7,278 bases of DNA. Origin: JBBITW01 sp037440525. Lineage in GTDB: Bacteria; Desulfobacterota; BSN033; UBA1163. This document shows, piece by piece, positions 1 to 5,862 of this stretch. The stretch is from the NCBI GenBank assembly GCA_037440525.1, contig JBBITW010000178.1:1-7278 (forward strand). The letters are read 5' to 3'. The notes under the pieces are model-generated. The model worked only from the letters and a program-made list of their open reading frames with translations. It had not been told where the DNA came from and searched no databases. Positions within the stretch are counted from its first letter, which is position 1. Every line of letters begins with the position of its first letter. The position numbers and the translations under genes are program-made.

Positions 1-172
1 TTTGAGGGATTTGAGAGGGTGTAATTAATTGAAAATAATTTAAAATTCTTATAGGAGGCAATTAAAAAGATATTGCTCAAAATATATTAGTAATATCAAA
101 GGGTTACGAATTTTGTGAAACCCAGTATATACATGATGGGATGGGTGGGAGGATTTTAGGTTTATTTTGGAA
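1..172. other. Upstream non-coding stretch, possibly the tail of a preceding gene
   Basis: Bases 1-24 read F-E-G-F-E-R-V-stop in frame 1 and could be the last codons of an upstream + strand gene, but seven codons are too few to identify anything. The rest is very AT-rich and has no convincing ORF. I see no good -35/-10 pair and no hairpin terminator. An AGGAGG at 53-58 has no start codon at a usable distance. The run GGGTGGGAGG at 143-152 is the likely ribosome binding site of the first gene. Confidence 0.4.
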
Positions 173-1045
173 ATGGGAAGAATACTTGTAATAGGTGCTA
201 AGGGGATGCTCGGAAGGGATTTGATGGAGGTGCTTCGCCTCGATTTTCGCTCTGATGAGATCATAGGGTGGGATATCGATGAGATTGATATAAGTGAAGA
301 GAGCTCGATCGAGAAGATTGTAATGATTAGACCTCAGATACTAATAAACTTAGCCGCCTATACAGATGTAGATGGATGTGAGAAAGGCCGCGAGAGGGCA
401 TTTCTTGTAAATACAGAGGGAGTGAAAAATGTTACCATTGCGGCAAGAAGAGCCGGGTCAAAGGTAATTTATATAAGCACTGACTATATTTTCGATGGTA
501 AAAAGAATGAACCTTATCTCGAAGATGACATGCCAAACCCAATAAATGTTTATGGTCAATCGAAACTCGAGGGTGAGAGATATATTCGTGAACTATTAGA
601 GCGGGGTCTTATTATCCGAACACAGTGGCTCTATGGAAGACATGGAAACAATTTCGTCTCATCAATTCTTCGTCAGGCTAAAGAGAAGAAGATACTTTAC
701 ATTGTCAGTGATCAAATAGGCTCACCCACATACACGCTTGACCTCTCTTGGGCAATTTCTCTTTTAATAAAGAGGAATTCCTGGGGAGTTTTTCATGTGG
801 CCAACAGCGGGAGTTGCTCGTGGTATACGTTTGGAGAAAGAATATTGGAATTTTCTGGCCTCAGGGATGTTAAGGTTGTTCCCATATCAACAGAGCAATC
901 GGGCCGAATCGCATCGAGGCCATCCTATTCTGTTCTGAACACTGAAAAGTTCCAAAGGGAGACAGGGAAGGTTATGCGCCACTGGTCTCAAGCACTCAGG
1001 GAATATCTATTCTCAATCACAGAATCGAAAAGGGAGGGGGCTTAG
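173..1045 (+). CDS. rmlD: dTDP-4-dehydrorhamnose reductase (RmlD/RfbD family)
   Basis: This enzyme performs the last step of dTDP-L-rhamnose synthesis, the NAD(P)H-dependent reduction of dTDP-4-dehydrorhamnose, in the cytosol. The 290-residue product has the family layout. A Rossmann motif GAKGMLG lies at residues 8-14, and an NLAAYTDVDGCE segment follows the second half of the nucleotide fold. The catalytic triad reads Thr103 (in STDYIFDG), Tyr127 and Lys131 (in VYGQSKLEGE), with E. coli-like spacing. RTQWLYGRHGNNFV is also typical of RmlD. Length matches the family (about 280-300). The ATG at 173 is chosen, although TTG at 167 is in frame and 14 nt from the GGGAGG at 147-152 (ATG is 20 nt away), so the start is uncertain by two codons. 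It is first in the envelope cluster and lies 1 nt from ugd. The other rml genes (A, B, C) are not in the window. Confidence 0.9.
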   Translation: MGRILVIGAKGMLGRDLMEVLRLDFRSDEIIGWDIDEIDISEESSIEKIVMIRPQILINLAAYTDVDGCEKGRERAFLVNTEGVKNVTIAARRAGSKVIYISTDYIFDGKKNEPYLEDDMPNPINVYGQSKLEGERYIRELLERGLIIRTQWLYGRHGNNFVSSILRQAKEKKILYIVSDQIGSPTYTLDLSWAISLLIKRNSWGVFHVANSGSCSWYTFGERILEFSGLRDVKVVPISTEQSGRIASRPSYSVLNTEKFQRETGKVMRHWSQALREYLFSITESKREGA

Positions 1046-1046
1046 A

Positions 1047-2345
1047 ATGAATATATGTGTTGCAGGCACAGGTTATGTTGGATTGGTCACAGGGGCATGC
1101 CTTGCTGAATTTGGAATGAATCTTATCTGTGTAGATAATGATTCTCAGAAGATCGATCTTCTCAAAAGTGGAAAGGTGCCAATCTATGAGCCAGGGCTCG
1201 AAAACCTTGTAGCAAAGAATATGAAGGAGGGGAGGCTTCGTTTTTCCTCGAGTATTGAAGAGGGATTGAGACAGAGTCTTGTGATATTCATTGCTGTTGG
1301 GACACCACCGCGAGATGATGGTTCTGCGGACCTTCGAGCTGTGGAGGAGGTTGCAAAGGAAATAGCCCTTCATATGGATGGTTATAAGGTTGTTGTGATG
1401 AAATCAACTGTTCCTGTAGGGACATCTCGATGGCTCAAAGGATTGATAAAAGAGCATCAGGTCAGGGAAATACCATTTGATATAGTTTCAAATCCTGAAT
1501 TTCTAAGGGAGGGCTCTGCTATAGAAGATTTTATGAGGCCTGACAGGGTAATAATCGGTGCCGAAAGTGAGCAGGCCATCGCCATAATGAAAGATATTTA
1601 CAGCGCCCTCTATCTTATAGAGACCCCATTTGTAATTACAACCCTCGAGACATCCGAAATGATAAAATATGCAACAAATGCCTTTTTGGCCACAAAGGTG
1701 ACCTTCATAAATGAGGTTGCCAATCTCTGTGAAAAGGTTGGTGCTGATGTCCACCATGTGGCCAAGGCAATGGGACTTGATGGCAGGATAGGGAGGAAGT
1801 TTCTCCATCCTGGTCCTGGTTATGGTGGCTCATGTTTCCCGAAAGATACGAGGGCCCTCTCCAGGATAGCAAGGGATAAAGGATATAAATTTAGAGTCCT
1901 CGATTCGGTTATCGAGGCAAATGAAGAGCAGAAAAAGAGGATGGTTCAGAAGATAAAGAACATGGTAGGGGAATTGAGTGGGAAGACCATAGCAATACTT
2001 GGACTTTCTTTCAAACCAAATACGAATGATATCAGGGAATCCTCATCCATTACAATAATAAAGGAGTTGCTTTCGATGGGAGCAAAGGTGAGGGCATTTG
2101 ACCCTGCGGCCATAGAAGAGGCCAAAGCAATTATGCCCGAGGTGGAATACGGAAAGGATGCCTATGATATCGCAAATGGAGCTGATGCAATGGTTCTTGT
2201 AACAGAATGGAATCAATTCAGACGTCTTGATCTTTCGAGAATCAAAGGACTGCTTAGAAGTCCAATCTTCATCGATCTTAGAAATGTCTATGATCCAGAT
2301 CATATGAAAAAGCTGGGTTTTCAATACTGTGGTGTAGGAAGATAG
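1047..2345 (+). CDS. ugd: UDP-glucose 6-dehydrogenase
   Basis: The enzyme oxidises UDP-glucose to UDP-glucuronate with two NAD+, giving a precursor for acidic surface polysaccharides or LPS decoration. The 432-residue product is full length for the UDP-glucose/GDP-mannose dehydrogenase family. The N-terminal Rossmann motif GTGYVG is at residues 7-12. KSTVPVGT and NPEFLREG follow in the NAD domain. Lys207 and Asn211 (in IKYATN) and the catalytic Cys263 (in GGSCFPKD) have the same 56-residue Lys-to-Cys spacing as the Streptococcus enzyme. The C-terminal UDP-binding domain contains LGLSFKPNTNDIRES. The ATG is preceded by AGGGAGGGGG at 1031-1040 and starts 1 nt after the rmlD stop, so the two are probably co-transcribed and translationally coupled. 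No key residue is missing. TuaD-type enzymes belong to the same family, so the final polymer cannot be named. Confidence 0.95.
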   Translation: MNICVAGTGYVGLVTGACLAEFGMNLICVDNDSQKIDLLKSGKVPIYEPGLENLVAKNMKEGRLRFSSSIEEGLRQSLVIFIAVGTPPRDDGSADLRAVEEVAKEIALHMDGYKVVVMKSTVPVGTSRWLKGLIKEHQVREIPFDIVSNPEFLREGSAIEDFMRPDRVIIGAESEQAIAIMKDIYSALYLIETPFVITTLETSEMIKYATNAFLATKVTFINEVANLCEKVGADVHHVAKAMGLDGRIGRKFLHPGPGYGGSCFPKDTRALSRIARDKGYKFRVLDSVIEANEEQKKRMVQKIKNMVGELSGKTIAILGLSFKPNTNDIRESSSITIIKELLSMGAKVRAFDPAAIEEAKAIMPEVEYGKDAYDIANGADAMVLVTEWNQFRRLDLSRIKGLLRSPIFIDLRNVYDPDHMKKLGFQYCGVGR

Positions 2346-2354
2346 GAGGTTTTG

Positions 2355-3128
2355 TTGAGCTTTTCTCAGAAGGATTGGATCTTTCTCTCAGACGGACATT
2401 TTACAGGAAGAGACCCAAAGAGGATGGAGGTCTTTCTCAGTTTTTTATATTCAGAAAGTCATAGGATGAGTCATCTGGTAATTTTAGGAGACCTTTTTGA
2501 GTTCTTCTTCGGTTTTGATGATTCTTCCCTCGAAAAGGATTTCTTCCCTTTTTCGGATTATCTTCCAGTGCTCAATGGGCTTAAGGATCTATATCATCAG
2601 GGCGTTCAAATAAAATATTTTGAAGGAAACCACGATTTCTTCATCAACTCCTTCTTCTTACGTCAGTTTGGGATTGTAGTGGAGGTTTATCCCGAATGGA
2701 GTGAAGAAAGATTGGGAGGCAAGAGGGCTTTTATTTCACACGGCGATCTCTCCAATCCCGGGCTATGGAGGTATCGAATATTTAGGAGGATGATTAAAAA
2801 CCCCTTAACATACCGTTTGATCCAGGTCTGCGGGCCCAGATTATCTCGAAGAATTGCTGAAATGATATGCAGGGTAAGTTATCAAAAGTATCATATTGAT
2901 ATTCCCGCAGGTCCTCCTCCGGCCTTCAGGTCGTTTGCCCATCAAAAGTTTCTCGAAGGGTATGAAATAGTTATACTTGGCCACTCCCATTTTCCAGAGG
3001 AGGTTGAAGAGTTTGTAGGTGGTAAGAAATGCCTTTACTTCAATGTTGGAGATTGGATAACCCAGCTCTCTTTTCTTAGATTTACACCCCCTGATAGATT
3101 TGAATTATGCCATTGGGAGAGAGGGTAG
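2355..3128 (+). CDS. lpxH: LpxH-like UDP-2,3-diacylglucosamine diphosphatase (calcineurin-like metallophosphoesterase)
   Basis: The likely role is hydrolysis of UDP-2,3-diacylglucosamine to lipid X and UMP at the inner face of the cytoplasmic membrane, the fourth step of lipid A synthesis. Metal-binding motifs appear in order (numbered from TTG 2355): Asp13 and His15 in SDGHF, Asp46 in GDLFEFFFG, Asn92 in GNHD, His129 in SHGD, and His210 and His212 in GHSH. These correspond to the seven ligands of E. coli LpxH. Length is 257 residues against about 240 for LpxH. The third motif is GNHD instead of the LpxH-typical GNRD, so substrate identity is less certain than fold. TTG 2355 is 5 nt from AGGAGG (2344-2349). 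TTG 2352 is in frame but only 2 nt away. It follows ugd by a few bases. Neighbouring lipid A genes favour LpxH over a generic phosphoesterase. Confidence 0.75.
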   Translation: MSFSQKDWIFLSDGHFTGRDPKRMEVFLSFLYSESHRMSHLVILGDLFEFFFGFDDSSLEKDFFPFSDYLPVLNGLKDLYHQGVQIKYFEGNHDFFINSFFLRQFGIVVEVYPEWSEERLGGKRAFISHGDLSNPGLWRYRIFRRMIKNPLTYRLIQVCGPRLSRRIAEMICRVSYQKYHIDIPAGPPPAFRSFAHQKFLEGYEIVILGHSHFPEEVEEFVGGKKCLYFNVGDWITQLSFLRFTPPDRFELCHWERG

Positions 3129-3138
3129 TATTAATTAT

Positions 3139-3723
3139 ATGGGACATAAAGCAGTATTCCTTGATCGAGATGGAACCATCAATGAAGAGGTGGGCTATGT
3201 AAACCACATCGAGAGATTTATACTATTGCCCTATGTTGGCGAGGCCATCAGTTTACTTAACCAAATGGGAATTAAGGCCGTTGTTATAACAAACCAGTCA
3301 GGAGTGGCACGAGGCTACTTCCCGGAGTCTCTTATTCACCAGGTTCATAAAAAGATGGAGAGACTCCTCAGAGAGAAAGGAGCCCATCTTGATGGGATAT
3401 ATTATTGCCCACATCACCCTGATTCAGGGTTACCCCCTTATCGGCAGAAGTGCAGGTGTAGAAAACCAGAGACAGGCCTGATTGAAGAAGCAGTAAAAGA
3501 TCTGGATATTGACTGTTCAAAGAGCTATATGATCGGAGATAGGGGTGTTGATATAGAATTCGGCCACAAGATTGGTGCAAAGGCAATCCTCGTGCTTACA
3601 GGATATGGGAAGGGTGAGTGGGAATATTACAGGGATCAGTGGAAGGTAAAGCCTGATTATGTAGCTTCAAATCTTTATGATGCGGTTCAGTGGATCATTA
3701 AGAAGGAGAGTAAAAACCTTTGA
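3139..3723 (+). CDS. gmhB: D-glycero-D-manno-heptose 1,7-bisphosphate 7-phosphatase
   Basis: This cytosolic HAD-superfamily phosphatase removes the 7-phosphate from heptose 1,7-bisphosphate on the route to ADP-heptose for the LPS inner core. The 194-residue product opens with the HAD nucleophile motif FLDRDGTIN (Asp9, Asp11). It has VITNQSGVARG as motif II, a Lys in RCRKPETG, and IGDRGVD (Asp134, Asp138) as motif IV. The structural zinc ligands Cys90, His92, Cys105 and Cys107 are all present, with the same spacing as E. coli GmhB (92/94/107/109). ATG 3139 puts the DRDGT motif at the family's usual position. An in-frame TTG at 3100 would overlap the upstream gene and add 13 unrelated residues. 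GAGGG at 3121-3125 is a modest, distant RBS. The start lies 10 nt after the lpxH-like stop. The other heptose genes (gmhA, hldE) are not in the window. Confidence 0.9.
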   Translation: MGHKAVFLDRDGTINEEVGYVNHIERFILLPYVGEAISLLNQMGIKAVVITNQSGVARGYFPESLIHQVHKKMERLLREKGAHLDGIYYCPHHPDSGLPPYRQKCRCRKPETGLIEEAVKDLDIDCSKSYMIGDRGVDIEFGHKIGAKAILVLTGYGKGEWEYYRDQWKVKPDYVASNLYDAVQWIIKKESKNL

Positions 3724-3734
3724 GGAGGATGAAG

Positions 3735-3914
3735 ATGCCGCTTAGCAAAGAACTCTTGGATATTTTAGCCTGTCCTAAGTGTAAGGGAGATATCTTCCTA
3801 AATAAAGCAGGGGATGGGCTGATATGCAAGACCTGTCGTCTGGTCTATCAGATTAAGGAGGATATCCCGATTATGCTAATTGATGAGGCACTTCCCTATC
3901 AGGGAGAGGAATAG
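3735..3914 (+). CDS. Trm112/YcaR-family zinc-ribbon small protein
   Basis: A 59-residue protein of the Trm112/YcaR (UPF0434) type. It has four cysteines as two CxxC knuckles, CPKC (13-16) and CKTC (31-34). The hydrophobic LLDILACP start and a KEDIPIMLIDEA tail match the family's conserved end. In E. coli the homologue ycaR sits between lpxK and kdsB, and here too it is embedded among lipid A/LPS genes. The biochemical role of bacterial members is not firmly known; eukaryotic Trm112 activates methyltransferases. ATG 3735 is chosen because AGGAGG at 3723-3728 is 6 nt upstream. The alternatives TTG 3720 and ATG 3729 lie inside or against that RBS. The RBS overlaps the gmhB stop region, suggesting translational coupling. 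Confidence 0.85.
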   Translation: MPLSKELLDILACPKCKGDIFLNKAGDGLICKTCRLVYQIKEDIPIMLIDEALPYQGEE

Positions 3915-3946
3915 TTATTGGGATTTAGATACAAGGTTAAATTCAA

Positions 3947-4834
3947 TTGTTTGCCTATCTTCAGTTTCTCATAGTAAGGGTATTTAGTTTCTTTATTAAT
4001 CTTCTTCCTGAAGTGTTGGCACTCTTAATTGGGAGATGGTTGGGAATATTATCATTTTATCTCGATAGAGAACACAGGGGAGTTACAATTCAAAACCTCA
4101 ATATCGCCTTTGGTAATGAGAAATCTCAAGAAGAGATCCTGACTATAGCCAGGAGAACATTTCAGAACCTTGGGATGATGGCGGTTGAGTTTTTGCGGAT
4201 TCCAAAGATGGATTTAGATGATTTTAAAAGCAAGGTGAGCATTGAGGGCCTGGAGGATATAAGAAAGATCATCGGGGAGAGAAAGGGGGGGCTTCTACTT
4301 CATGCACATATCGGTAACTGGCAGCATATCGGGATCCTTGCGAGGCTCATCGAATAACATGTCGCTTTCGTTGCAAGGCCAATTAAAAAAAACAGATACT
4401 TAGATCGAATGGTCATGGAGATTAGAAAATCTGCAGGTCTTAAGATCATTCAAAAGGAAAAGGCCATTCAGAATGTTATACGTGCACTATCGGAGAATTA
4501 TTTTGTAGGGATTCTTGTCGATCAACGATCCAGAAGGAGTGAGGGCGTATGGGTAGATTTTTTTGGGAAAAAGGCTCCTACAACCCCTTCTTTAGCTTTA
4601 CTGGCAATGAGAACAGGAGCACCGATCTTACCTATATTTATGGTAAGAAATGGTTATCGAAAACATCTTGTATTTATAAAGAAACCACTTCCTCTTATTC
4701 ATACAGGAAACATCAAGAAAGATATTTTGGCAAACACAAAAATCATCAATGAGACACTCGAGTCAATAATACGAAAATATCCGGATCAATGGTTTTGGGT
4801 TCATAGAAGATGGGAGAGAAAGAAGAGGGTATAA
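3947..4834 (+). pseudogene. lpxL: Lipid A acyltransferase (LpxL/HtrB family) interrupted by an in-frame TAA
   Basis: The family transfers a secondary acyl chain to Kdo-lipid A (or a precursor) at the inner membrane. The reading frame from TTG 3947 to TAA 4832-4834 would give 295 residues, a normal length. It has a hydrophobic N-terminal segment with LPEVLALLIGRWLG, then RGVTIQNLNIAFG, the region of the catalytic HX4(D/E) motif at 121-126, ARPIKKNRYLDRM, a VDQRSRRSEGVWVDFFGKKAPTTPSLA-like substrate region, and the C-terminal QWFWVHRRW signature. Codon 137 is TAA (4355-4357). The frame continues unchanged on both sides and no usable ATG/GTG/TTG lies between the stop and ATG 4409, which has no RBS. 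The motif reads HIGNWQ, with Gln126 where the families I know have Glu or Asp. The start is weak: AAGG at 3933-3936 and a TTG codon. Nonsense mutation, sequencing error and recoding are all possible. TAA ends other genes here, so reassignment of TAA is unlikely. Confidence 0.8.
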
Positions 4835-4853
4835 AAAATTTTCTTGAAATATT

Positions 4854-4862
4854 TGATATAAT
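4854..4862 (+). promoter_or_regulatory. Extended -10 promoter
   Basis: TGATATAAT is an exact TGnTATAAT extended -10 element. The -35 position, 17 nt upstream, is only an A-rich stretch overlapping the end of the acyltransferase gene, which is acceptable for extended -10 promoters. Transcription would begin near 4869-4870 and serve the small gene starting at 4894, separating it from the upstream cluster. Confidence 0.55.
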
Positions 4863-4869
4863 GGTGTAA

Positions 4870-4886
4870 CCTTTTGGGAAAAGGGG
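4870..4886 (+). promoter_or_regulatory. Leader hairpin covering the ribosome binding site
   Basis: CCTTTT (4870-4875) and AAAAGG (4879-4884) form a perfect 6-bp stem with a GGG loop. The 3' arm is part of the AAAAGGGG (4879-4886) that serves as Shine-Dalgarno for TTG 4894, 7 nt downstream. If the predicted start site is right, the hairpin is at the extreme 5' end of the mRNA. It could limit translation or protect the 5' end. The stem is short and AT-rich, so this is a weak inference. Confidence 0.35.
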
Positions 4887-4893
4887 AAAATTC

Positions 4894-5181
4894 TTGAATC
4901 ATAAGCTACCTCAAAAGAAGAATGAGACTTCTCCAATCAAAAGGTCTGGATCTGAAAGGCATACATACCTTCGAGTTGGAGATAGGGTCTATCACAAGAA
5001 ATATAAATCTTGGGGAGGTGGAATAGTTATAGAAACCTGGTCCTCTGACCTACCTGGGGGATTGTGTTTTGTTAGAATCCTCTTTCAGGATGGGAAAAAG
5101 AGGGTTTTTGACAACAGTATGGATAGTGCCTGGTGCTGTTATTATACAGGTATCACCCTCATCAATAGAATAGAACTTTAA
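4894..5181 (+). CDS. Small protein of unknown function, possible DUF3553-like beta-barrel
   Basis: I do not recognise a defined function. The 95-residue product has a polar, Lys-rich, probably disordered head (residues 1-24). A compact body follows, beginning YLRVGDRVYHKKYKSWGGG, in which a GDxVxH turn and a WGxGxV strand resemble the DUF3553/SH3-like domains found alone or at the end of UvrD/PcrA-type helicases. VRILFQDGKKRVF fits further beta strands, and a Cys-Cys pair occurs at 81-82. There is no signal peptide or membrane segment, so it is presumably cytosolic. TTG 4894 is the only sensible start, 7 nt after AAGGGG. It has its own extended -10 promoter and appears monocistronic. DUF3553 membership is inferred from the GDxVxH...WGxG pattern and would need a profile search. 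Confidence 0.65.
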   Translation: MNHKLPQKKNETSPIKRSGSERHTYLRVGDRVYHKKYKSWGGGIVIETWSSDLPGGLCFVRILFQDGKKRVFDNSMDSAWCCYYTGITLINRIEL

Positions 5182-5290
5182 AAATCACATCTTCTGCCCC
5201 ATACCAATATCCCCATCACCTCAGTTGCGAGTCGTACCGACCTTCCCTCTCCTCTATGAGGCTGTGTCGCAATGAGTTGTATGCCATGTT

Positions 5291-5405
5291 TGTCATTCCG
5301 AGTCTCCTTTCTCTGTCATTCAGAGCTTCCTTTTTCTGTCATTCCGAGTCTCCTTTTTCTGTCATCCCGAACATCCTTTTTCTGTTATTCCGAATCTCCT
5401 TTTTC
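5291..5405. repeat. Five tandem 23-bp units
   Basis: Units start at 5291, 5314, 5337, 5360 and 5383, an exact 23-nt period with no spacers. Each reads approximately TGTCATTCCGAG followed by TCTCCTTTTTC. Unit 3 equals the consensus, unit 1 differs at one base, and units 2, 4 and 5 at a few. The next period begins at 5406 with the same first 12 bases but then turns into the dispersed palindromic repeat. Because 23 is not a multiple of three and units vary, it is not a coding repeat. It has no CRISPR repeat-spacer structure. Confidence 0.9.
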
Positions 5406-5443
5406 TGTCATTCCGAGCGAAGCGAGGAATCTATAGAATGACA
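5406..5443 (+). repeat. Dispersed palindromic repeat, left copy
   Basis: The element begins TGTCATTC and ends GAATGACA, an 8-bp inverted terminal repeat, with the core GAGCGAAGCGAG (a perfect mirror repeat) between TTCC and GGAA. This sequence type occurs scattered in many bacterial genomes and is a known source of spurious ORFs. Bases 5406-5435 match the reverse complement of 5703-5732 at 29 of 30 positions. Confidence 0.85.
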
Positions 5444-5484
5444 TTACTAAACAGTCTCAATGGGGAGGGTTACTTCACTCCCTT

Positions 5485-5511
5485 CCCTCTCTCAAATTCG
5501 TGGGGAGAGGG
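5485..5511. repeat. C/T-rich and G/A-rich hairpin repeat
   Basis: CCCTCTC (5485-5491) pairs perfectly with GAGAGGG (5505-5511) around a 13-nt loop. The pairing continues imperfectly outward, TCACTCCCTT against TTAGGGTGA, giving an element of roughly 5475-5520. The GAGAGGGTTAGGGTGAGGGG pattern resembles another widespread intergenic repeat class. There is no T-tract on the + strand, so I do not call it a terminator. Confidence 0.6.
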
Positions 5512-5598
5512 TTAGGGTGAGGGGTTAAGACCAGTAGATTCCATTTATTTAATGCTCTCATTAAAATTGCTTCATTAATAGTTACCTAAATTGAGGGA

Positions 5599-5685
5599 TT
5601 TTTTACCAAAAGCCTTTCCGCCAAAGGCGGATAAGTCGTTGTGTGGCAATCCGACAAAGTCGCTCCGAGGACCCCGCACTTGATG
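5599..5685 (+). repeat. Long direct repeat, copy A
   Basis: Bases 5635-5685 match 7228-7278 at 46 of 51 positions. The flank 5599-5617 matches 7201-7219 at 16 of 19, so the repeat spans at least 5599-5685. Copy A carries an extra CCGCCAAAGGCGG (5618-5630), a 5-bp-stem hairpin that copy B lacks. Its right end forms CCCCGCA-CTTGA-TGCGGGG (5672-5690), a perfect 7-bp stem without a T-tract, and it runs into the right copy of the palindromic repeat. Confidence 0.85.
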
Positions 5686-5702
5686 CGGGGGCGTGGCAAT
5701 CT

Positions 5703-5732
5703 TATAGATTCCTCGCTCCGCTCGGAATGACA
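5703..5732 (-). repeat. Dispersed palindromic repeat, right inverted copy
   Basis: The reverse complement begins TGTCATTCCGAGCGGAGCGA and matches 5406-5435 at 29 of 30 bases, differing only by A to G in the core. The pair bounds a 327-bp segment (5406-5732) with long inverted ends, which resembles a MITE in architecture but has no transposase or evident target duplication. Confidence 0.85.
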
Positions 5733-5815
5733 ATTTGGTAGAGAATGCTTCGCAATGACAATATAGAACCAATCAATTTAGAAGTTAATTATTTTGTTTT
5801 CAAAAAATTTTCTTG

Positions 5816-5845
5816 TTAATAATTAAAAATTTTGATATTTATAAT
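5816..5845 (+). promoter_or_regulatory. Candidate promoter of the DGQHR gene
   Basis: A perfect -10 box, TATAAT, lies at 5840-5845. A weak -35-like TTAATA lies at 5816-5821 with an 18-nt spacer; a better TTGTTA at 5813-5818 would leave 21 nt. The surroundings are very AT-rich, so chance matches are likely. Transcription would start near 5852, about 25 nt before the start codon. Confidence 0.35.
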
Positions 5846-5862
5846 CTAATAGCCATTTAAGA

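Noticed and set aside
53..90. AGGAGG at 53-58 followed by a tiny frame at 61-90
   Set aside because: It would need an ATT start 2 nt from the SD or a TTG 14 nt away and would encode at most 9 residues. This is not supportable as a leader peptide.
49..264. 71-codon - strand open frame upstream of and overlapping rmlD
   Set aside because: It overlaps the start of a clear family member on the other strand. Its composition is low-complexity and no homology is recognised.
4285..4291. G7 homopolymer as the cause of the acyltransferase disruption
   Set aside because: The family-typical frame is the same before and after the run, so no indel is involved. The lesion is the substitution-type TAA at 4355-4357.
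4549..4752. 67-codon + strand frame inside the acyltransferase
   Set aside because: It is a +1 shadow of the conserved LpxL reading frame. The homologous frame is the one containing VDFFGKK and QWFWVHRRW.
4844..4862. TTGAAA (4844-4849) as -35 to the TATAAT at 4857
   Set aside because: The spacer is only 7 nt. The extended -10 explanation fits better.
5291..5405. Possible CRISPR array
   Set aside because: Units are contiguous at 23 nt with no unique spacers, and there are no cas genes.
5256..5441. 61-codon + strand open frame over the tandem array
   Set aside because: It is a translation of the 23-bp repeats and the dispersed palindrome (ends CHSERSEES-like). It has no RBS and the 23-nt period is incompatible with a coding repeat.
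5575..5772. 65-codon - strand open frame
   Set aside because: It runs through copy A of the direct repeat and the inverted palindrome. The peptide is the usual artefact of these repeats, and there is no RBS.
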